A stretch of 64,000 nt of DNA from Chryseobacterium sp. MYb7 (GTDB lineage Bacteria > Bacteroidota > Bacteroidia > Flavobacteriales > Weeksellaceae). This document shows, piece after piece, positions 36,686 through 45,927 of the stretch. Within the stretch, counting starts at the first letter, position 1; each line of letters starts with the position of its first letter. The stretch lies in contig NZ_PCOU01000001.1 of NCBI RefSeq assembly GCF_002979455.1, positions 248,001 through 312,000 on the forward strand, given 5' to 3'. Both the position numbers and the translations under genes were made by a program. The notes beneath the pieces were generated by a model. It saw only the letters and a list, made by a program, of their open reading frames with translations. It was not told where the DNA came from and made no database searches.

Positions 36686-37048
36686 TTAACCTATCTTGGG
36701 CGGCTGCCAGATTTCCTTTAAACGGTCTGAAAGATAAGGATCTGAATAGTGAAACTGAGGATTCTTATTGGCTTTGTAATAAGACAGTTCCAGACGTAGA
36801 TTCTTTGAGAAAGGGGTTTCAATAAAAGTATAGCAGGCAACACATGATGAACAGCAGTCATCTTTACATGATTTTGTTTTATCATGGTTGCTGTCTTTTT
36901 TTGAAGAATGATTTTTACAGCAGTCCATTTTCTTGGAAGACTCTGCTTTACAGCATGTTTCCTGCGCCCCTTGCGCATAGAAGTTATACTTGGGAATCAG
37001 AAAGACTCCCAGGCAAAACACTATTGCAAGTATGTGAAACAGCTTCAT
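36686..37048 (-). CDS. Small Cys-pair protein, putative metal-binding (HYC_CC_PP-like)
   Basis: From the chosen start at 37048 (MKLFHILAIVFCLGVFLIP) the product has 120 residues: a hydrophobic N-terminus acting as signal or anchor, then ETCC, DCCKNH, KSCKDDCCSSCVAC and a His/Lys-rich stretch, and the C-terminus EIWQPPKIG. The CC pairs and terminal PP recall the small flavobacterial family named HYC_CC_PP, whose members sit next to TonB receptors of metal type. That family link is from memory and moderately sure. A longer in-frame start would overlap the lipoprotein gene. It is cotranscribed with the HMA-TonB receptor 69 nt downstream. Confidence 0.75.
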   Translation of the reverse strand: MKLFHILAIVFCLGVFLIPKYNFYAQGAQETCCKAESSKKMDCCKNHSSKKDSNHDKTKSCKDDCCSSCVACYTFIETPFSKNLRLELSYYKANKNPQFHYSDPYLSDRLKEIWQPPKIG

Positions 37049-37067
37049 CTCTGCAAAAATACAAAAT

Positions 37068-37718
37068 TTATGGCAAAGGATCACCAACTTTTAGAGAGCA
37101 GCTATGCCAAGGTTCACCGTGTGCTGGATTCAGCTTAGGTTTTTCACCCATGGCAAGATTCTGTGCAACGGGTGACGGAGCCGGACTTTGAGAAGGCTGA
37201 ACTACATTTTGTGCTGGCTGTGGGGCAGGAGCGGGCTTACTGTTTAAGGGTTGCCCTACCTGAATATCACATCGGTGTCCGGGTTGTCCGTGTGGAGGGT
37301 TCATTCCCGGAGCCGTTTTTACCTGTTTTCCGTTGTTATCCAGTGTGATTTTTCCTGGTGATACTGCATTCGGGTCAACCTGGATGGTATTGCTTCCGCT
37401 CACATTTACATTTTGTGCACCAGGAGTAGCTGCTGCAGGTTGGCTATTCAAAGGTTGTCCTACCGGTATATCGCATCGGTGTCCTGGCTGTCCGTGTGGA
37501 GGATTCATTCCCGGAGCTGCAGCCATAGGAGCGGGAGCAGGGCTGGATTGGATGCCTGCCTGATCCATCAGTGCTGTTTTTGAGGTGGTATTAAGTGCTA
37601 CGTTGGGTTGTCCAGCGTTGGCTTCTTCTTTTAAATAAGTCGCTCTTTCATCCTTTTTACAAGATGCAGCTAATAGTGATACGGCGATCAAACCTATAAA
37701 TGTATTCTTCATATCCAT
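37068..37718 (-). CDS. Lipoprotein with three NPPHGQPGHRCDI-type repeats
   Basis: A 216-residue predicted lipoprotein (signal ending LLAASC, lipid Cys near residue 20). The rest is Pro/Ala/Gln-rich and flexible, with three copies of a short motif: GMNPPHGQPGHRCDIPVGQP, GMNPPHGQPGHRCDIQVGQP and a divergent KLNPAHGEPWHSCSLKVGDP at the C-terminus. Each copy supplies two His and one Cys, a plausible metal-binding unit presented on a flexible tether. I know of no assigned function. The start could be 37718 or the ATG two codons later. It is 19 nt upstream of the Cys-pair gene and 72 nt downstream of the response regulator. Confidence 0.8.
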   Translation of the reverse strand: MDMKNTFIGLIAVSLLAASCKKDERATYLKEEANAGQPNVALNTTSKTALMDQAGIQSSPAPAPMAAAPGMNPPHGQPGHRCDIPVGQPLNSQPAAATPGAQNVNVSGSNTIQVDPNAVSPGKITLDNNGKQVKTAPGMNPPHGQPGHRCDIQVGQPLNSKPAPAPQPAQNVVQPSQSPAPSPVAQNLAMGEKPKLNPAHGEPWHSCSLKVGDPLP

Positions 37719-37790
37719 GGGTATGAAACAAAATTAGCAAAACATTTTCAACTGTTTTGCTAATTTTATACTTATAATTTGATTTTTGAA

Positions 37791-38477
37791 TTAATTTTTT
37801 ACCAAAAGTCTAAATCCTTCTCCGTGAACGTTGATAATTTCCAATCCTTCGTCATCTTTTAATAATTTACGAAGCTTTGCAATATAAACGTCCATACTTC
37901 TTGCAGTAAAGTAATTTTCTTTTTTCCAGATCTTTCTTAAAGCAAGGTCTCTCGGCATGAAATCGTTTCTGTGGATGCAAAGAAGTTTTAATAATTCATT
38001 CTCTTTAGGAGAAAGTTTGTATTCTTTATCACCTACTTTCAACTGTCTCAACATAGAGTCGAAGAAAATATTACTGATCTTGAACTGCTCTTGCTCTTCG
38101 TTTTCCAACGTAGAACTTCTCTGAAGAATTGCTTTTATTTTGTATAAAAGAAGCTCAGTATCAAAAGGTTTTGTAATATAATCATCTGCGCCCAGCTGGT
38201 ATCCTTTCAGGATATCCTCTCTCATATTTCTTGCAGTAAGGAAAATGATAGGTGTGTTTTTATCAATCTTTTTTACGTCTTCTGCTAATGAAAATCCATC
38301 TTTTTTAGGCATCATTACGTCAAATATGCAGATGTCGAATTCATTTTCTGTAAATTCTTTTAGTCCCTGCTCCCCGTCAGTGGCAAGAGTTACTTCAAAA
38401 TTATTGATCGTCAAATAATCTTTAAGCACCGCCCCGAAACTCTGATCGTCCTCTACTAATAATATTCTGTTGCTCAT
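37791..38477 (-). CDS. OmpR-family response regulator
   Basis: The 228-residue regulator has a receiver domain (1-120) with Asp9/Asp10, phospho-acceptor Asp53 in FDVMMPKKDG, the Thr of FLTARN and Lys of ITKPFD. The C-terminal winged helix (about 130-226) includes LSPKENELLKLLC and SMDVYIAKLRKLL. It resembles the RprY type common in Bacteroidetes. The partner kinase lies 145 nt upstream on the same strand, and the metal-binding lipoprotein operon follows 72 nt downstream. Control of that operon is possible but unproven. Confidence 0.93.
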   Translation of the reverse strand: MSNRILLVEDDQSFGAVLKDYLTINNFEVTLATDGEQGLKEFTENEFDICIFDVMMPKKDGFSLAEDVKKIDKNTPIIFLTARNMREDILKGYQLGADDYITKPFDTELLLYKIKAILQRSSTLENEEQEQFKISNIFFDSMLRQLKVGDKEYKLSPKENELLKLLCIHRNDFMPRDLALRKIWKKENYFTARSMDVYIAKLRKLLKDDEGLEIINVHGEGFRLLVKN

Positions 38478-38622
38478 AACTTTTAATAATTAATAATTAA
38501 CATTAAGAATGAACTTCCTCACTCTATCTTCTATATTTTGATATTTGGTTTAATTTTATAATTGATGAATGATCATTGATAATTGATGTGAAGGAGAAGT
38601 TTTATCATCTATCATTGATATT

Positions 38623-40167
38623 CTATCCCATCGGCAATTTTATCGTGAACATACTTCCTTTTCCTTTATGAGAATCTACGATAATCTGTCCTTTGTGCAG
38701 TTCTACAATTTTCTTGACGTAGGAAAGGCCTAATCCCTGTCCTTTTACGTTATGAATATTTCCGGTTTCTTCCCTAAAGAATTTTTCGAAAATTTTCGTT
38801 TTATTCTGGGTATCCATTCCCATTCCCTTATCGGAAATCTCAATTACATACCAGTTCCCTTCATTTCTGGTTTCCACATGTATTTCCGGTGCTTCAGGAG
38901 AATATTTGTTGGCATTATCGAGTAGATTGACCAGCATATTGGAGATGTGGAATTCGTCTATTTTAAAATTATAATGGGTTGCATTAAATTTCTGGGTAAG
39001 AGAACCATTTCTTTGCTGTACAATCAAATTGAAAGATTCTGTAGTCCTTTTGATCAATTCCCTTACGTTGGTTTCTCTTAAGAATAATTCCACTTCATTC
39101 CTTTCAAGTTTAGACATGTTGAGTACATTTTCCACCTGTTTTTTCATCCTTAAATTCTCCTGCTTAATCAGCTCCGAATAGTATTTTACCTTATCTGGAT
39201 TGGTGGCGATTTTATCATTTGCTAATGAATCCGTTGCTACAGAAATGGTTGCCAGTGGTGTTTTAAACTCGTGGGACATGTTGTTGATGAAGTCTGTTTT
39301 TACTTCAGCAAGTTTCTTCTGCCTCATCATATAATTGATGGAAATAATATAAATTCCAAGAATCGTAAGGAGAGACAGGAATGTTCCTAAAAGCATCGGC
39401 CAGTTGTTCATTGCCAGAGAATATTCTTTTTTAGGGAATACCAATGCAAGGCTGTATAATGTATTTTTCTTATCGGCAAAAAGAGGAAAACTGTAGGTAT
39501 TGCTGTCTTTCTTTTCTTTGTAAGCTTTATTGGCAATGCTTGTAAGTTTATTATTGCGGTCAAGAACTCCATATCCGAACTTGGCGGTTATACCTCTTAT
39601 TTTAAGTTCTTTTGCAATAACAGAGTCAAGCGTTTTCGGATCTACTCTTTTGGTGATAGGAAGATTATTTCCATATACTTTTACAAACTCTTTCATGGAG
39701 TAATCTCCTGTTTCAATCTCCTGATTGATATCTGTCGTAAGAAGTTCACGATTGGTGGTATCTCTTTTTATTTTATAGGCAGCTTCGTCTGTATACAAAG
39801 TGGTCAGCTTGATAGAATCTCCTTTTTGAGAAATCGGAAGCTGAGTTTTTTCAATAATATTTTTAGAATAGATAATCTGTCTCTGAGTGCCGGAGTCTGC
39901 TACCTGCTGAATTGTAGTTAAAGACGGCTGTTTGCTGTTGGCCAGAATGTTTTTTCTGAAATCTTTATAATCCTGATTCAGGTATTTGTCTGCTTCTATC
40001 TCTTCAATACTTTTTGAAGTACTTTCCAAAACCGCATATACTTTATTTGAAAAATCCTGTTCCAGTACGCCGTAATAGCCTTTCAACCAATAAAATTGGA
40101 GCGTTACAAAGACAATCAGTGAGATCGTCATAAACACTGAAATTATTGGGATGAATTTGTTATTCAT
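38623..40167 (-). CDS. Sensor histidine kinase (RprX-like)
   Basis: The 514-residue membrane kinase has TM1 about residues 7-28, a periplasmic sensor loop about 30-255, TM2 about 257-278, then a HisKA domain with phospho-accepting His299 in NNMSHEFKTPLATI. The HATPase domain carries the N box NLLDNANKYS, G1 ISDKGMGMD, F box IFEKFFRE and G2 VKGQGLGLSYV. No HAMP domain is evident. It precedes the response regulator gene and is presumably its cognate kinase. The sensor loop has no Cys or Met cluster that would point to a metal signal. Confidence 0.94.
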   Translation of the reverse strand: MNNKFIPIISVFMTISLIVFVTLQFYWLKGYYGVLEQDFSNKVYAVLESTSKSIEEIEADKYLNQDYKDFRKNILANSKQPSLTTIQQVADSGTQRQIIYSKNIIEKTQLPISQKGDSIKLTTLYTDEAAYKIKRDTTNRELLTTDINQEIETGDYSMKEFVKVYGNNLPITKRVDPKTLDSVIAKELKIRGITAKFGYGVLDRNNKLTSIANKAYKEKKDSNTYSFPLFADKKNTLYSLALVFPKKEYSLAMNNWPMLLGTFLSLLTILGIYIISINYMMRQKKLAEVKTDFINNMSHEFKTPLATISVATDSLANDKIATNPDKVKYYSELIKQENLRMKKQVENVLNMSKLERNEVELFLRETNVRELIKRTTESFNLIVQQRNGSLTQKFNATHYNFKIDEFHISNMLVNLLDNANKYSPEAPEIHVETRNEGNWYVIEISDKGMGMDTQNKTKIFEKFFREETGNIHNVKGQGLGLSYVKKIVELHKGQIIVDSHKGKGSMFTIKLPMG

Positions 40168-40369
40168 TATTTAATTATATATGTTTTGGAAAAATGAATG
40201 TTAAAATTAATTGTTTTAAGACTACATAAACAAAAAACGAGCCAAAAAATTGTTTTTTTTCTCTTAAAAGAGTGTTTTTTAACAATTATTTATGAATTAT
40301 CCTCTCCTTGTCATATGAAAAGTCCCTTCGAATGAAATAAAGTGCTAACTTTATTAAAAATAATTATTT

Positions 40370-40855
40370 ATGGAATCGAACTTCATTTTCAACAAAGATT
40401 TTGATGCTGCCAGTACGTATGTCATGAAGATTTATAAAGCTGACGTTTCAACAGTGTGGAATCATTTTGCCCAATCCGAATTATTGGATCAATGGTGGGC
40501 TCCCAAGCCCTGGAAATGTGAAACGGTAAGTCAGGATTTCGAAAAAGGAGGATTTTGGTTCTATGCAATGGTAGATCCCAATGGTGAAAAAGGATATTCA
40601 AAGTTTGAGTATGGAGAAATCATGGAACATAGAAGTTTAGACTGGCTGAGTGCCTTTTCCGATGAAAAAGGAGACATCAACGAAGATTTTCCAAGATCAA
40701 AATGGCTGATCGGCTTTACAGGGGTAGAAGAAGGGACCAAACTGACCATTAATATTCATTATCACTCTCAGGAAATGATGAAAAAAATTATGGAGATGGG
40801 ATTTGAAGGTGGTTTTACAATGGGACTTAACCAATTGGAGGAACTCATTGGATAA
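40370..40855 (+). CDS. SRPBCC family protein (AHSA1-like)
   Basis: The 161-residue soluble protein has the START-like fold seen in activator-of-Hsp90-ATPase homologues. The hallmarks are VWNHFAQSELLDQWWAPKPWKCE near residues 30-52, then FEKGGFWFYAMVDPNGE, and a C-terminal amphipathic helix GGFTMGLNQLEELIG. Such proteins bind hydrophobic ligands, and the exact role is unknown for most. It is monocistronic with a perfect terminator. The 202-nt gap upstream (40168-40369), which separates it from the divergent kinase gene, is AT-rich with nothing I can name. Confidence 0.88.
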   Translation: MESNFIFNKDFDAASTYVMKIYKADVSTVWNHFAQSELLDQWWAPKPWKCETVSQDFEKGGFWFYAMVDPNGEKGYSKFEYGEIMEHRSLDWLSAFSDEKGDINEDFPRSKWLIGFTGVEEGTKLTINIHYHSQEMMKKIMEMGFEGGFTMGLNQLEELIG

Positions 40856-40884
40856 ATCTGGAATTATAAAATAAACGATTAATA

Positions 40885-40924
40885 AAAGAATCCGGATCTT
40901 TCCAAGGAAAGATCCGGATTCTTT
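40885..40924 (+). terminator. Strong terminator
   Basis: A perfect 19-bp stem with a 2-nt apex (AAAGAATCCGGATCTTTCC and its complement) after the SRPBCC gene. A hairpin this long with A-runs and T-runs on both sides can act in both directions. Confidence 0.92.
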
Positions 40925-40987
40925 ATTCTATATTGAAGATTGGCTCGTCAGTGATTAACTTTCAGCCTCAATCTCTCCGCTTCCAGC

Positions 40988-41329
40988 CTATATAAGCTCT
41001 TCCTCCTGAAAGTACTGAATGATTGCCTTTTTCATAAGCAAAGACTGTTCATTTGGTCTTAATTCAGGCAGGTCTTCTATTTTTTCAAAATGGGGCCAGC
41101 CATCTTCGTAATGCGTAAATTTATAATATCCAAAAGGTTCCATCAATCTACATACTGCAATATGAAGAATATTTAATTTATCGTCTTTCGTATATTTTTG
41201 TTGGCCGCTTCCTAATTCCTGAAGTCCAATTAAAAACAATATCGTTTCAATGGGTGGATTTTTTTCAGTCTGGAAATTATCTTCAAAGAATTGTTCTATT
41301 TTTTTCCAGTATTCAGCTTCGTTAATCAT
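40988..41329 (-). CDS. Small conserved protein of unknown function
   Basis: A 113-residue acidic soluble protein with no signal peptide, membrane segment or recognisable family. It contains ETILFLIGLQELGSGQQKY and a Trp/His-rich middle (FTHYEDGWPHFEKIEDLPEL). The start codon overlaps the ptrB stop by 3 bases (ATGA), so it is translationally coupled to ptrB. The coupling argues that it is a real gene. Confidence 0.75.
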   Translation of the reverse strand: MINEAEYWKKIEQFFEDNFQTEKNPPIETILFLIGLQELGSGQQKYTKDDKLNILHIAVCRLMEPFGYYKFTHYEDGWPHFEKIEDLPELRPNEQSLLMKKAIIQYFQEEELI

Positions 41330-43374
41330 TCTTTTTGATTTTCTAATTTTAATAAAAATGCGAATTCCAGCGCATCTTCTTTCAGTGATTCAAATCTTCC
41401 GCTTGCTCCTCCGTGTCCGGAGCTCATGTCTGTTTTAAAGACTAAAATATTATCGTCTGTTTTTAATTCTCTCAGTTTTGCTGTCCATTTGGCAGGTTCC
41501 CAATATTGTACCTGAGAATCGTGGAATCCAGTAGTGATCAGCATGTGAGGATAATCTTTAGCTTCTACATTATCATAAGGAGAATAATCTTTCATATAAT
41601 GATAGTATTCCTCGTCATTTGGATTTCCCCATTCATCATATTCTCCGGTAGTCAAAGGGATTGTATTGTCCAACATGGTGGAAACAACATCTACAAAAGG
41701 TACCTGTGCCACAATTCCGTTGAATAACTGAGGCTCATAATTCACCACAGCACCAACTAACAATCCGCCGGCACTGCCTCCCATCGCATACATGTGTTTC
41801 GATGAAGTGTAATTTTCTTTGATTAAATATTTTCCTGCATCAATAAAATCGAAGAAGGTATTTTTCTTGAATAACATTTTGCCGTCTTCATACCATTCTC
41901 TTCCCAAATATTCTCCACCACGAATGTGAGCGATAGCATAAATAAAACCTCTGTCCAGAAGTGATAGTCTTACATTTGAGAAACTGGCATCAACAGTATG
42001 TCCATAACTTCCATATCCGTATAGAAGAAGTGGAGTATCTGCAGATTTTTTGGTGTCTTTATGATAGACTAAAGAAATAGGAATTTTAGCTTTTCCATCT
42101 CTTGAATCTGCCCAGATTCTTTCTGAAACATAATTTTCAGGGACAAATTTTCCACCCAAAACTTCTTGTTGCTTCAACAGCTTTGTAGTCTTCTCCGTCA
42201 TATTATACTCATAAGTAGAGCTTGGCTGTGTAAGAGACGTATAGCCGTAACGTAAAATATCTGTATCAAACTCAAGGTTGATTCCTATATAAGCTGTATA
42301 AGTGGGATCTGAGAAAGGTAAATAATAAGATTCCTGCGTCTTTTCATCAATGATTTTGATCTGAAGCAATCCTCTTTCTCTTTCTTCAAGTACCAGATAA
42401 TCTTTAAAGATTTCAAAACCTTCCAGTAAAACTTCTGCACGGTGTGGAATCACATCCACCCAGTTTTCCATACCACAATTGTCAATTTTTGCTTTTACAA
42501 TTTTGAAATTGATGGCATCGTCCGCATTGGTAATGATGTAAAATTCATCTTCATAATGCTCTACAGAATATTCAAGGTCATCTATTCTTGGCTGAATGAC
42601 TATCCATTCCGCAAATACATCATCAGAAGGAATAAAACGGTGTTCATCAGAAATAGTGCTTGAGCTGGCAATGAAAATATATTGTAAAGATTTTGTTTTA
42701 AATACGTTTACATCAAAAGTTTCATCCTCTTCGTGGAAGATCAGAACATCTTCTGCAGAATCCGTTCCCAGCTTATGTCTGTACACTTGAAATGCACGGA
42801 GACTCTTATCTTTTCTGATATAAAAAACATGCTGGTTATCATTGGCCCAAACTGCTTTTCCCGTTGTGTTGGGAATAGTGTCTGGTAAAATTTCCCCAGT
42901 CTTTAAGTTTTTAAAATTAAGCGTATAAATTCTTCTTCCTACATCATCCGAAGAAAAAGAAGCCAGTTCGTTACCTGGGCTTACTGCTACGCTGCCTACT
43001 TCAAAAAAATCTTTACCATCTGCATGGATATTTACATCCAGTACAATCTCCTCTTCGTTGTCAAGGCTTTTGTGCTTTCTGCAGAAAATAGGGTATTCCT
43101 TACCTTCTTCATACCGTACAATATACCAGTACTCGTTGAAGAAATAAGGCAGAGATTCATCATCCTTTTTATAACGGGCTTTCATCTCTTCGAAAAGCTC
43201 TTCCTGAAGGGCTTCCGTATCTTTCATGATGAATTCTTCGTAGGCATTTTCTTCCTCAATATATTTGATAACTTCAGGGTTTTCCCTTTCATTAAGCCAA
43301 AAATAATTATCGGTTCTTATATCGCCGTGGGTTTCTAGTATTTTTTCTATTTTTTTTGCCTGTGGAGCTTTCAT
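41326..43374 (-). CDS. ptrB: Oligopeptidase B (S9 family)
   Basis: A serine peptidase of 682 residues cleaving short peptides after basic residues. There is no signal peptide, so it is cytoplasmic. An N-terminal propeller (about 1-400) is followed by an alpha/beta hydrolase with the nucleophile in GGSAGG (Ser near residue 532), the Asp region GFHDSQVQYWEPAKW and catalytic His in MSSGHGG (near 652). The stretches QVPFVDVV, PLTTGEYDEWGNP and YSPYDNV match E. coli PtrB closely. It leads an operon with the small protein overlapping its stop codon. Confidence 0.94.
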   Translation of the reverse strand: MKAPQAKKIEKILETHGDIRTDNYFWLNERENPEVIKYIEEENAYEEFIMKDTEALQEELFEEMKARYKKDDESLPYFFNEYWYIVRYEEGKEYPIFCRKHKSLDNEEEIVLDVNIHADGKDFFEVGSVAVSPGNELASFSSDDVGRRIYTLNFKNLKTGEILPDTIPNTTGKAVWANDNQHVFYIRKDKSLRAFQVYRHKLGTDSAEDVLIFHEEDETFDVNVFKTKSLQYIFIASSSTISDEHRFIPSDDVFAEWIVIQPRIDDLEYSVEHYEDEFYIITNADDAINFKIVKAKIDNCGMENWVDVIPHRAEVLLEGFEIFKDYLVLEERERGLLQIKIIDEKTQESYYLPFSDPTYTAYIGINLEFDTDILRYGYTSLTQPSSTYEYNMTEKTTKLLKQQEVLGGKFVPENYVSERIWADSRDGKAKIPISLVYHKDTKKSADTPLLLYGYGSYGHTVDASFSNVRLSLLDRGFIYAIAHIRGGEYLGREWYEDGKMLFKKNTFFDFIDAGKYLIKENYTSSKHMYAMGGSAGGLLVGAVVNYEPQLFNGIVAQVPFVDVVSTMLDNTIPLTTGEYDEWGNPNDEEYYHYMKDYSPYDNVEAKDYPHMLITTGFHDSQVQYWEPAKWTAKLRELKTDDNILVFKTDMSSGHGGASGRFESLKEDALEFAFLLKLENQKE

Positions 43375-43493
43375 CCGGGTATTTTATTTTTTTTATTGAA
43401 TAGAGTATGTCTTTATACTTTTTCTTCTGAAAGTAAGTAATATAAGAAGAAATCCATTCAATATTAATTTTCGTTCAAATTTAGGTAAAAAAA

Positions 43494-43524
43494 AACCATC
43501 TTTCCTTTATTGAAAAGATGGTTG
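43494..43524 (-). terminator. Terminator of the DUF4271-hemD operon
   Basis: On the minus strand AACCATCTTTTC pairs with GAAAGATGGTT and is followed by nine T residues, 23 nt beyond the hemD stop. Confidence 0.82.
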
Positions 43525-43546
43525 ATGGTATTTTTATAATTAAAGA

Positions 43547-44296
43547 CTATTTGTGAAGTGCTTTAATATACTTTTCAAGGGCCATTGTCATGGAAGGAGT
43601 TTCCTTCGTAGGTGCCATTAAATCTACTTTTAAGCCTGCTTCTTCCGCAGCTGCTAAAGTCGTGTTTCCAAAAACTCCGATCTTTGTTTCATCCTGCTTG
43701 AAGTCAGGGAAGTTTTGCTGTAGAGATTTGATTCCTTGCGGACTAAAGAAGATCAACATGTCGTAATCTTTAATCGTAATATCTGTAAGATCACTGCATA
43801 CAGTACGGTACATAATTGCTCTTGTCCAGTCTACATTAGAGGCATCCATGGTTTTTACAATATCCGGACTTAAAACATCTGAAGATGGTAACAGATATTT
43901 CTCAGTTGGGAATTTTTTGAAAAGAGGAAGCAGATCCGAGAAGTTTTTCTCCCCAAAGCTGATTTTTCTTTTTCTGTACACGATATGCTTTTGAAGGTAG
44001 TTGGCAATTGCTTCCGACTGGCAGATATATCTCATTGTATCCGGTACGGCAAAACGAAGTTCTTCCGCAAGTCTGAAGTAATGGTCAATCGCATTTTTAC
44101 TGGTAAAAATAATACCGGTATACTGCGTCAGATCTATTTTCTGTGTTCTGAGCTCTTTATTGTCAACCCCTTCGACGTGGATAAATGGACGGAAATCAAT
44201 CTTTATTTTTTCCTTCTTCGCTATATCCAAATATGGAGAAGACTCACTAGGCGCTGGTTGAGAAACCAATATAGACTTTATTCTCATCATTGACAT
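43547..44296 (-). CDS. hemD: Uroporphyrinogen-III synthase
   Basis: Closes and inverts ring D of hydroxymethylbilane to uroporphyrinogen III in heme synthesis. The 249-residue protein shows the two-domain HemD pattern: VSQPAP at the N-terminus, TGIIFTSKNAIDHYF (about residues 80-94), YLLPSSDVLSPDIV, DMLIFFSPQGIKSL (about 180-193) and IGVFGNTTLAAAEEAGLKV near the end. The family is weakly conserved, but these motifs and the DUF4271 neighbour, which accompanies hemD across Flavobacteriia, support the call. The DUF4271 stop is 3 nt upstream, so the two are cotranscribed. Confidence 0.9.
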   Translation of the reverse strand: MSMMRIKSILVSQPAPSESSPYLDIAKKEKIKIDFRPFIHVEGVDNKELRTQKIDLTQYTGIIFTSKNAIDHYFRLAEELRFAVPDTMRYICQSEAIANYLQKHIVYRKRKISFGEKNFSDLLPLFKKFPTEKYLLPSSDVLSPDIVKTMDASNVDWTRAIMYRTVCSDLTDITIKDYDMLIFFSPQGIKSLQQNFPDFKQDETKIGVFGNTTLAAAEEAGLKVDLMAPTKETPSMTMALEKYIKALHK

Positions 44297-44299
44297 TTA

Positions 44300-44968
44300 T
44301 TAAAAAAATAACAACATCCAAAGCAATAATAATGGTGCGATTTGGAGGGTGCAAATATACAAAAATTTATAATACCATTTCTCGGGAAGAATCTTGTTCT
44401 TGTGAAATAAATAGAAAAAGACTTTGAAAATGAAGACAAAAGAAAAGAAGCAGATATAATATAAAAACATTTTATTTTTGTCGATAGGGAAATAATAGTG
44501 GACTACACACAAAATTATTAGCAAAAATGAAAGAATGAAATAGAACTTTGTGGAGGTAAAATAGAATATTGTCCATTTTTTTCCGTCCCCTATACTTTGA
44601 TAAAATAAAAACCCTAATGTTGATTTTAATAAATAAAAAAACAGCACGGCCAGCAAAGTATATCCGAATTTGTTGAGCTGATACCCCAAAAGCTGAAGGT
44701 CGGCAATATATTTCGGTACAATTGGAATGTACTGCGAAATTAAAACGGAGAGCGTAAGAGTTGTTACACATGAGGTGATGATCCAGCTGGGAAGGTTATT
44801 GCTCGCATCAAAATACTTTTGTAGCAGAAAATCTTTGAGACTGGCATCCCTTTCTATGACGTTCATCATAAAAACATATAAAAAGATACAGCCCACGAGG
44901 ATAAAAATTACCCAATCATTATTCTCAGGTATTCTTATTTGATTGACGAAGTGTTGTGATGATGGCAA
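44300..44968 (-). CDS. DUF4271 domain-containing membrane protein
   Basis: A 222-residue integral membrane protein with about six hydrophobic helices, including WVIFILVGCIFLYVFMMNVI (about residues 19-38) and IAPLLLLWMLLFF at the C-terminus. It has a conserved-looking FLLQKYFD motif (about 47-54) in the first loop. DUF4271 proteins are specific to Bacteroidetes and almost always sit beside hemD, but have no assigned activity. It is the first gene of the two-gene operon. Confidence 0.85.
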   Translation of the reverse strand: MPSSQHFVNQIRIPENNDWVIFILVGCIFLYVFMMNVIERDASLKDFLLQKYFDASNNLPSWIITSCVTTLTLSVLISQYIPIVPKYIADLQLLGYQLNKFGYTLLAVLFFYLLKSTLGFLFYQSIGDGKKWTIFYFTSTKFYFILSFLLIILCVVHYYFPIDKNKMFLYYICFFSFVFIFKVFFYLFHKNKILPEKWYYKFLYICTLQIAPLLLLWMLLFF

Positions 44969-45193
44969 AATTTAAGTTTTTATTATTTATTATTTAACTT
45001 CAGATAACATAACCCGGCACAGATTTTCCTATCACCTGATTCATAATTTTGAAGTTAAAATATTTGCTCTCATCGATTTTGCGTATTGTCCAGATCTGTT
45101 GAATAAAAGTTTCTGTTTCATCCGCTTAATCCCCGAGAAATATTTTTGCAAAATTATAGATTATTTTGTATAAAATAAAAAGGTTAAATAAAC

Positions 45194-45201
45194 TATCTTT
45201 G
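45194..45201 (+). promoter_or_regulatory. -7 box of the polyprenol mannosyltransferase operon
   Basis: TATCTTTG exactly fits TAnnTTTG and ends 9 nt before the chosen ATG at 45211, implying a very short leader. A TTTG at 45165-45168 is upstream but with a 25-nt spacer, longer than usual. The rest of the gap 44969-45193 shows nothing recognisable. Confidence 0.5.
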
Positions 45202-45210
45202 CAAACTGAA

Positions 45211-45927
45211 ATGAAAAAACTCGTCATCATCCCAACTTATAACGAAAAGGAAAATATTGAAAATATTATTTCCGCAGTTTTTGCATTGGAAGATGACTTT
45301 CATATCTTAGTAGTGGATGATACCTCTCCGGACGGAACAGCAGGTATTGTAAAAGAACTGCAAAAAAAACATCCACATTATCTGCACCTGTCAATTAGAC
45401 ATGTGAAAGACGGGCTTGGGAAGGCTTATATTCATGGGTTTAAATGGGCGATCGAAAATAAATATGATTATATTTTTGAAATGGACGCCGATTTTTCACA
45501 TAATCCTAATGATTTGCCGAAACTTTTTGAAGCTTGTAAAAATGCAGATATGGCCATCGGATCCCGTTACTCAAAAGGAGTGAATGTGGTCAACTGGCCT
45601 ATGGGAAGAGTGTTGCTTTCTTATTTTGCATCCAAATATGTAAGGTTTGTATTAGGACTTCCTATTCATGATACGACAGCCGGATTTGTCTGTTTTTCAA
45701 GAAAAGTATTGGAAGAAATAGGACTGGATAATGTAAAACTGAAAGGCTACGGATTTCAGATTGAAATGAAATTCAGAGCATTCAAAAAAAGTTTTAGAAT
45801 TGTAGAAGTTCCTATTATATTTACCAACAGAATTTTAGGAGAAAGCAAAATGAATGGTGGAATTATCCATGAAGCCGTTTTTGGAGTACTGAACTTAAAA
45901 TGGAAATCAATCATCAACAGATTATGA
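45211..45927 (+). CDS. Polyprenol monophosphomannose synthase (GT2)
   Basis: Transfers mannose from GDP-mannose to a polyprenyl phosphate at the inner face of the membrane, making a lipid donor for glycosylation. The 238-residue GT-A protein starts MKKLVIIPTYNEKENIENII and has VVDDTSPDGTAGIV (about 34-47), the metal motif FEMDADFSHNP (about 91-101) and AIGSRYSKGVNVVNWP. It ends without the membrane-helix extension of longer DPM synthases. I chose 45211 because the -7 box overlaps any earlier start. The stop overlaps the ATG of the DUF4296 gene. Confidence 0.92.
   Translation: MKKLVIIPTYNEKENIENIISAVFALEDDFHILVVDDTSPDGTAGIVKELQKKHPHYLHLSIRHVKDGLGKAYIHGFKWAIENKYDYIFEMDADFSHNPNDLPKLFEACKNADMAIGSRYSKGVNVVNWPMGRVLLSYFASKYVRFVLGLPIHDTTAGFVCFSRKVLEEIGLDNVKLKGYGFQIEMKFRAFKKSFRIVEVPIIFTNRILGESKMNGGIIHEAVFGVLNLKWKSIINRL

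Noticed and set aside
36844..37191. Open frame of 115 codons on the plus strand
   Set aside because: Antisense to the two Cys/His-rich genes, whose signal peptides and repeats are much better evidence of coding.
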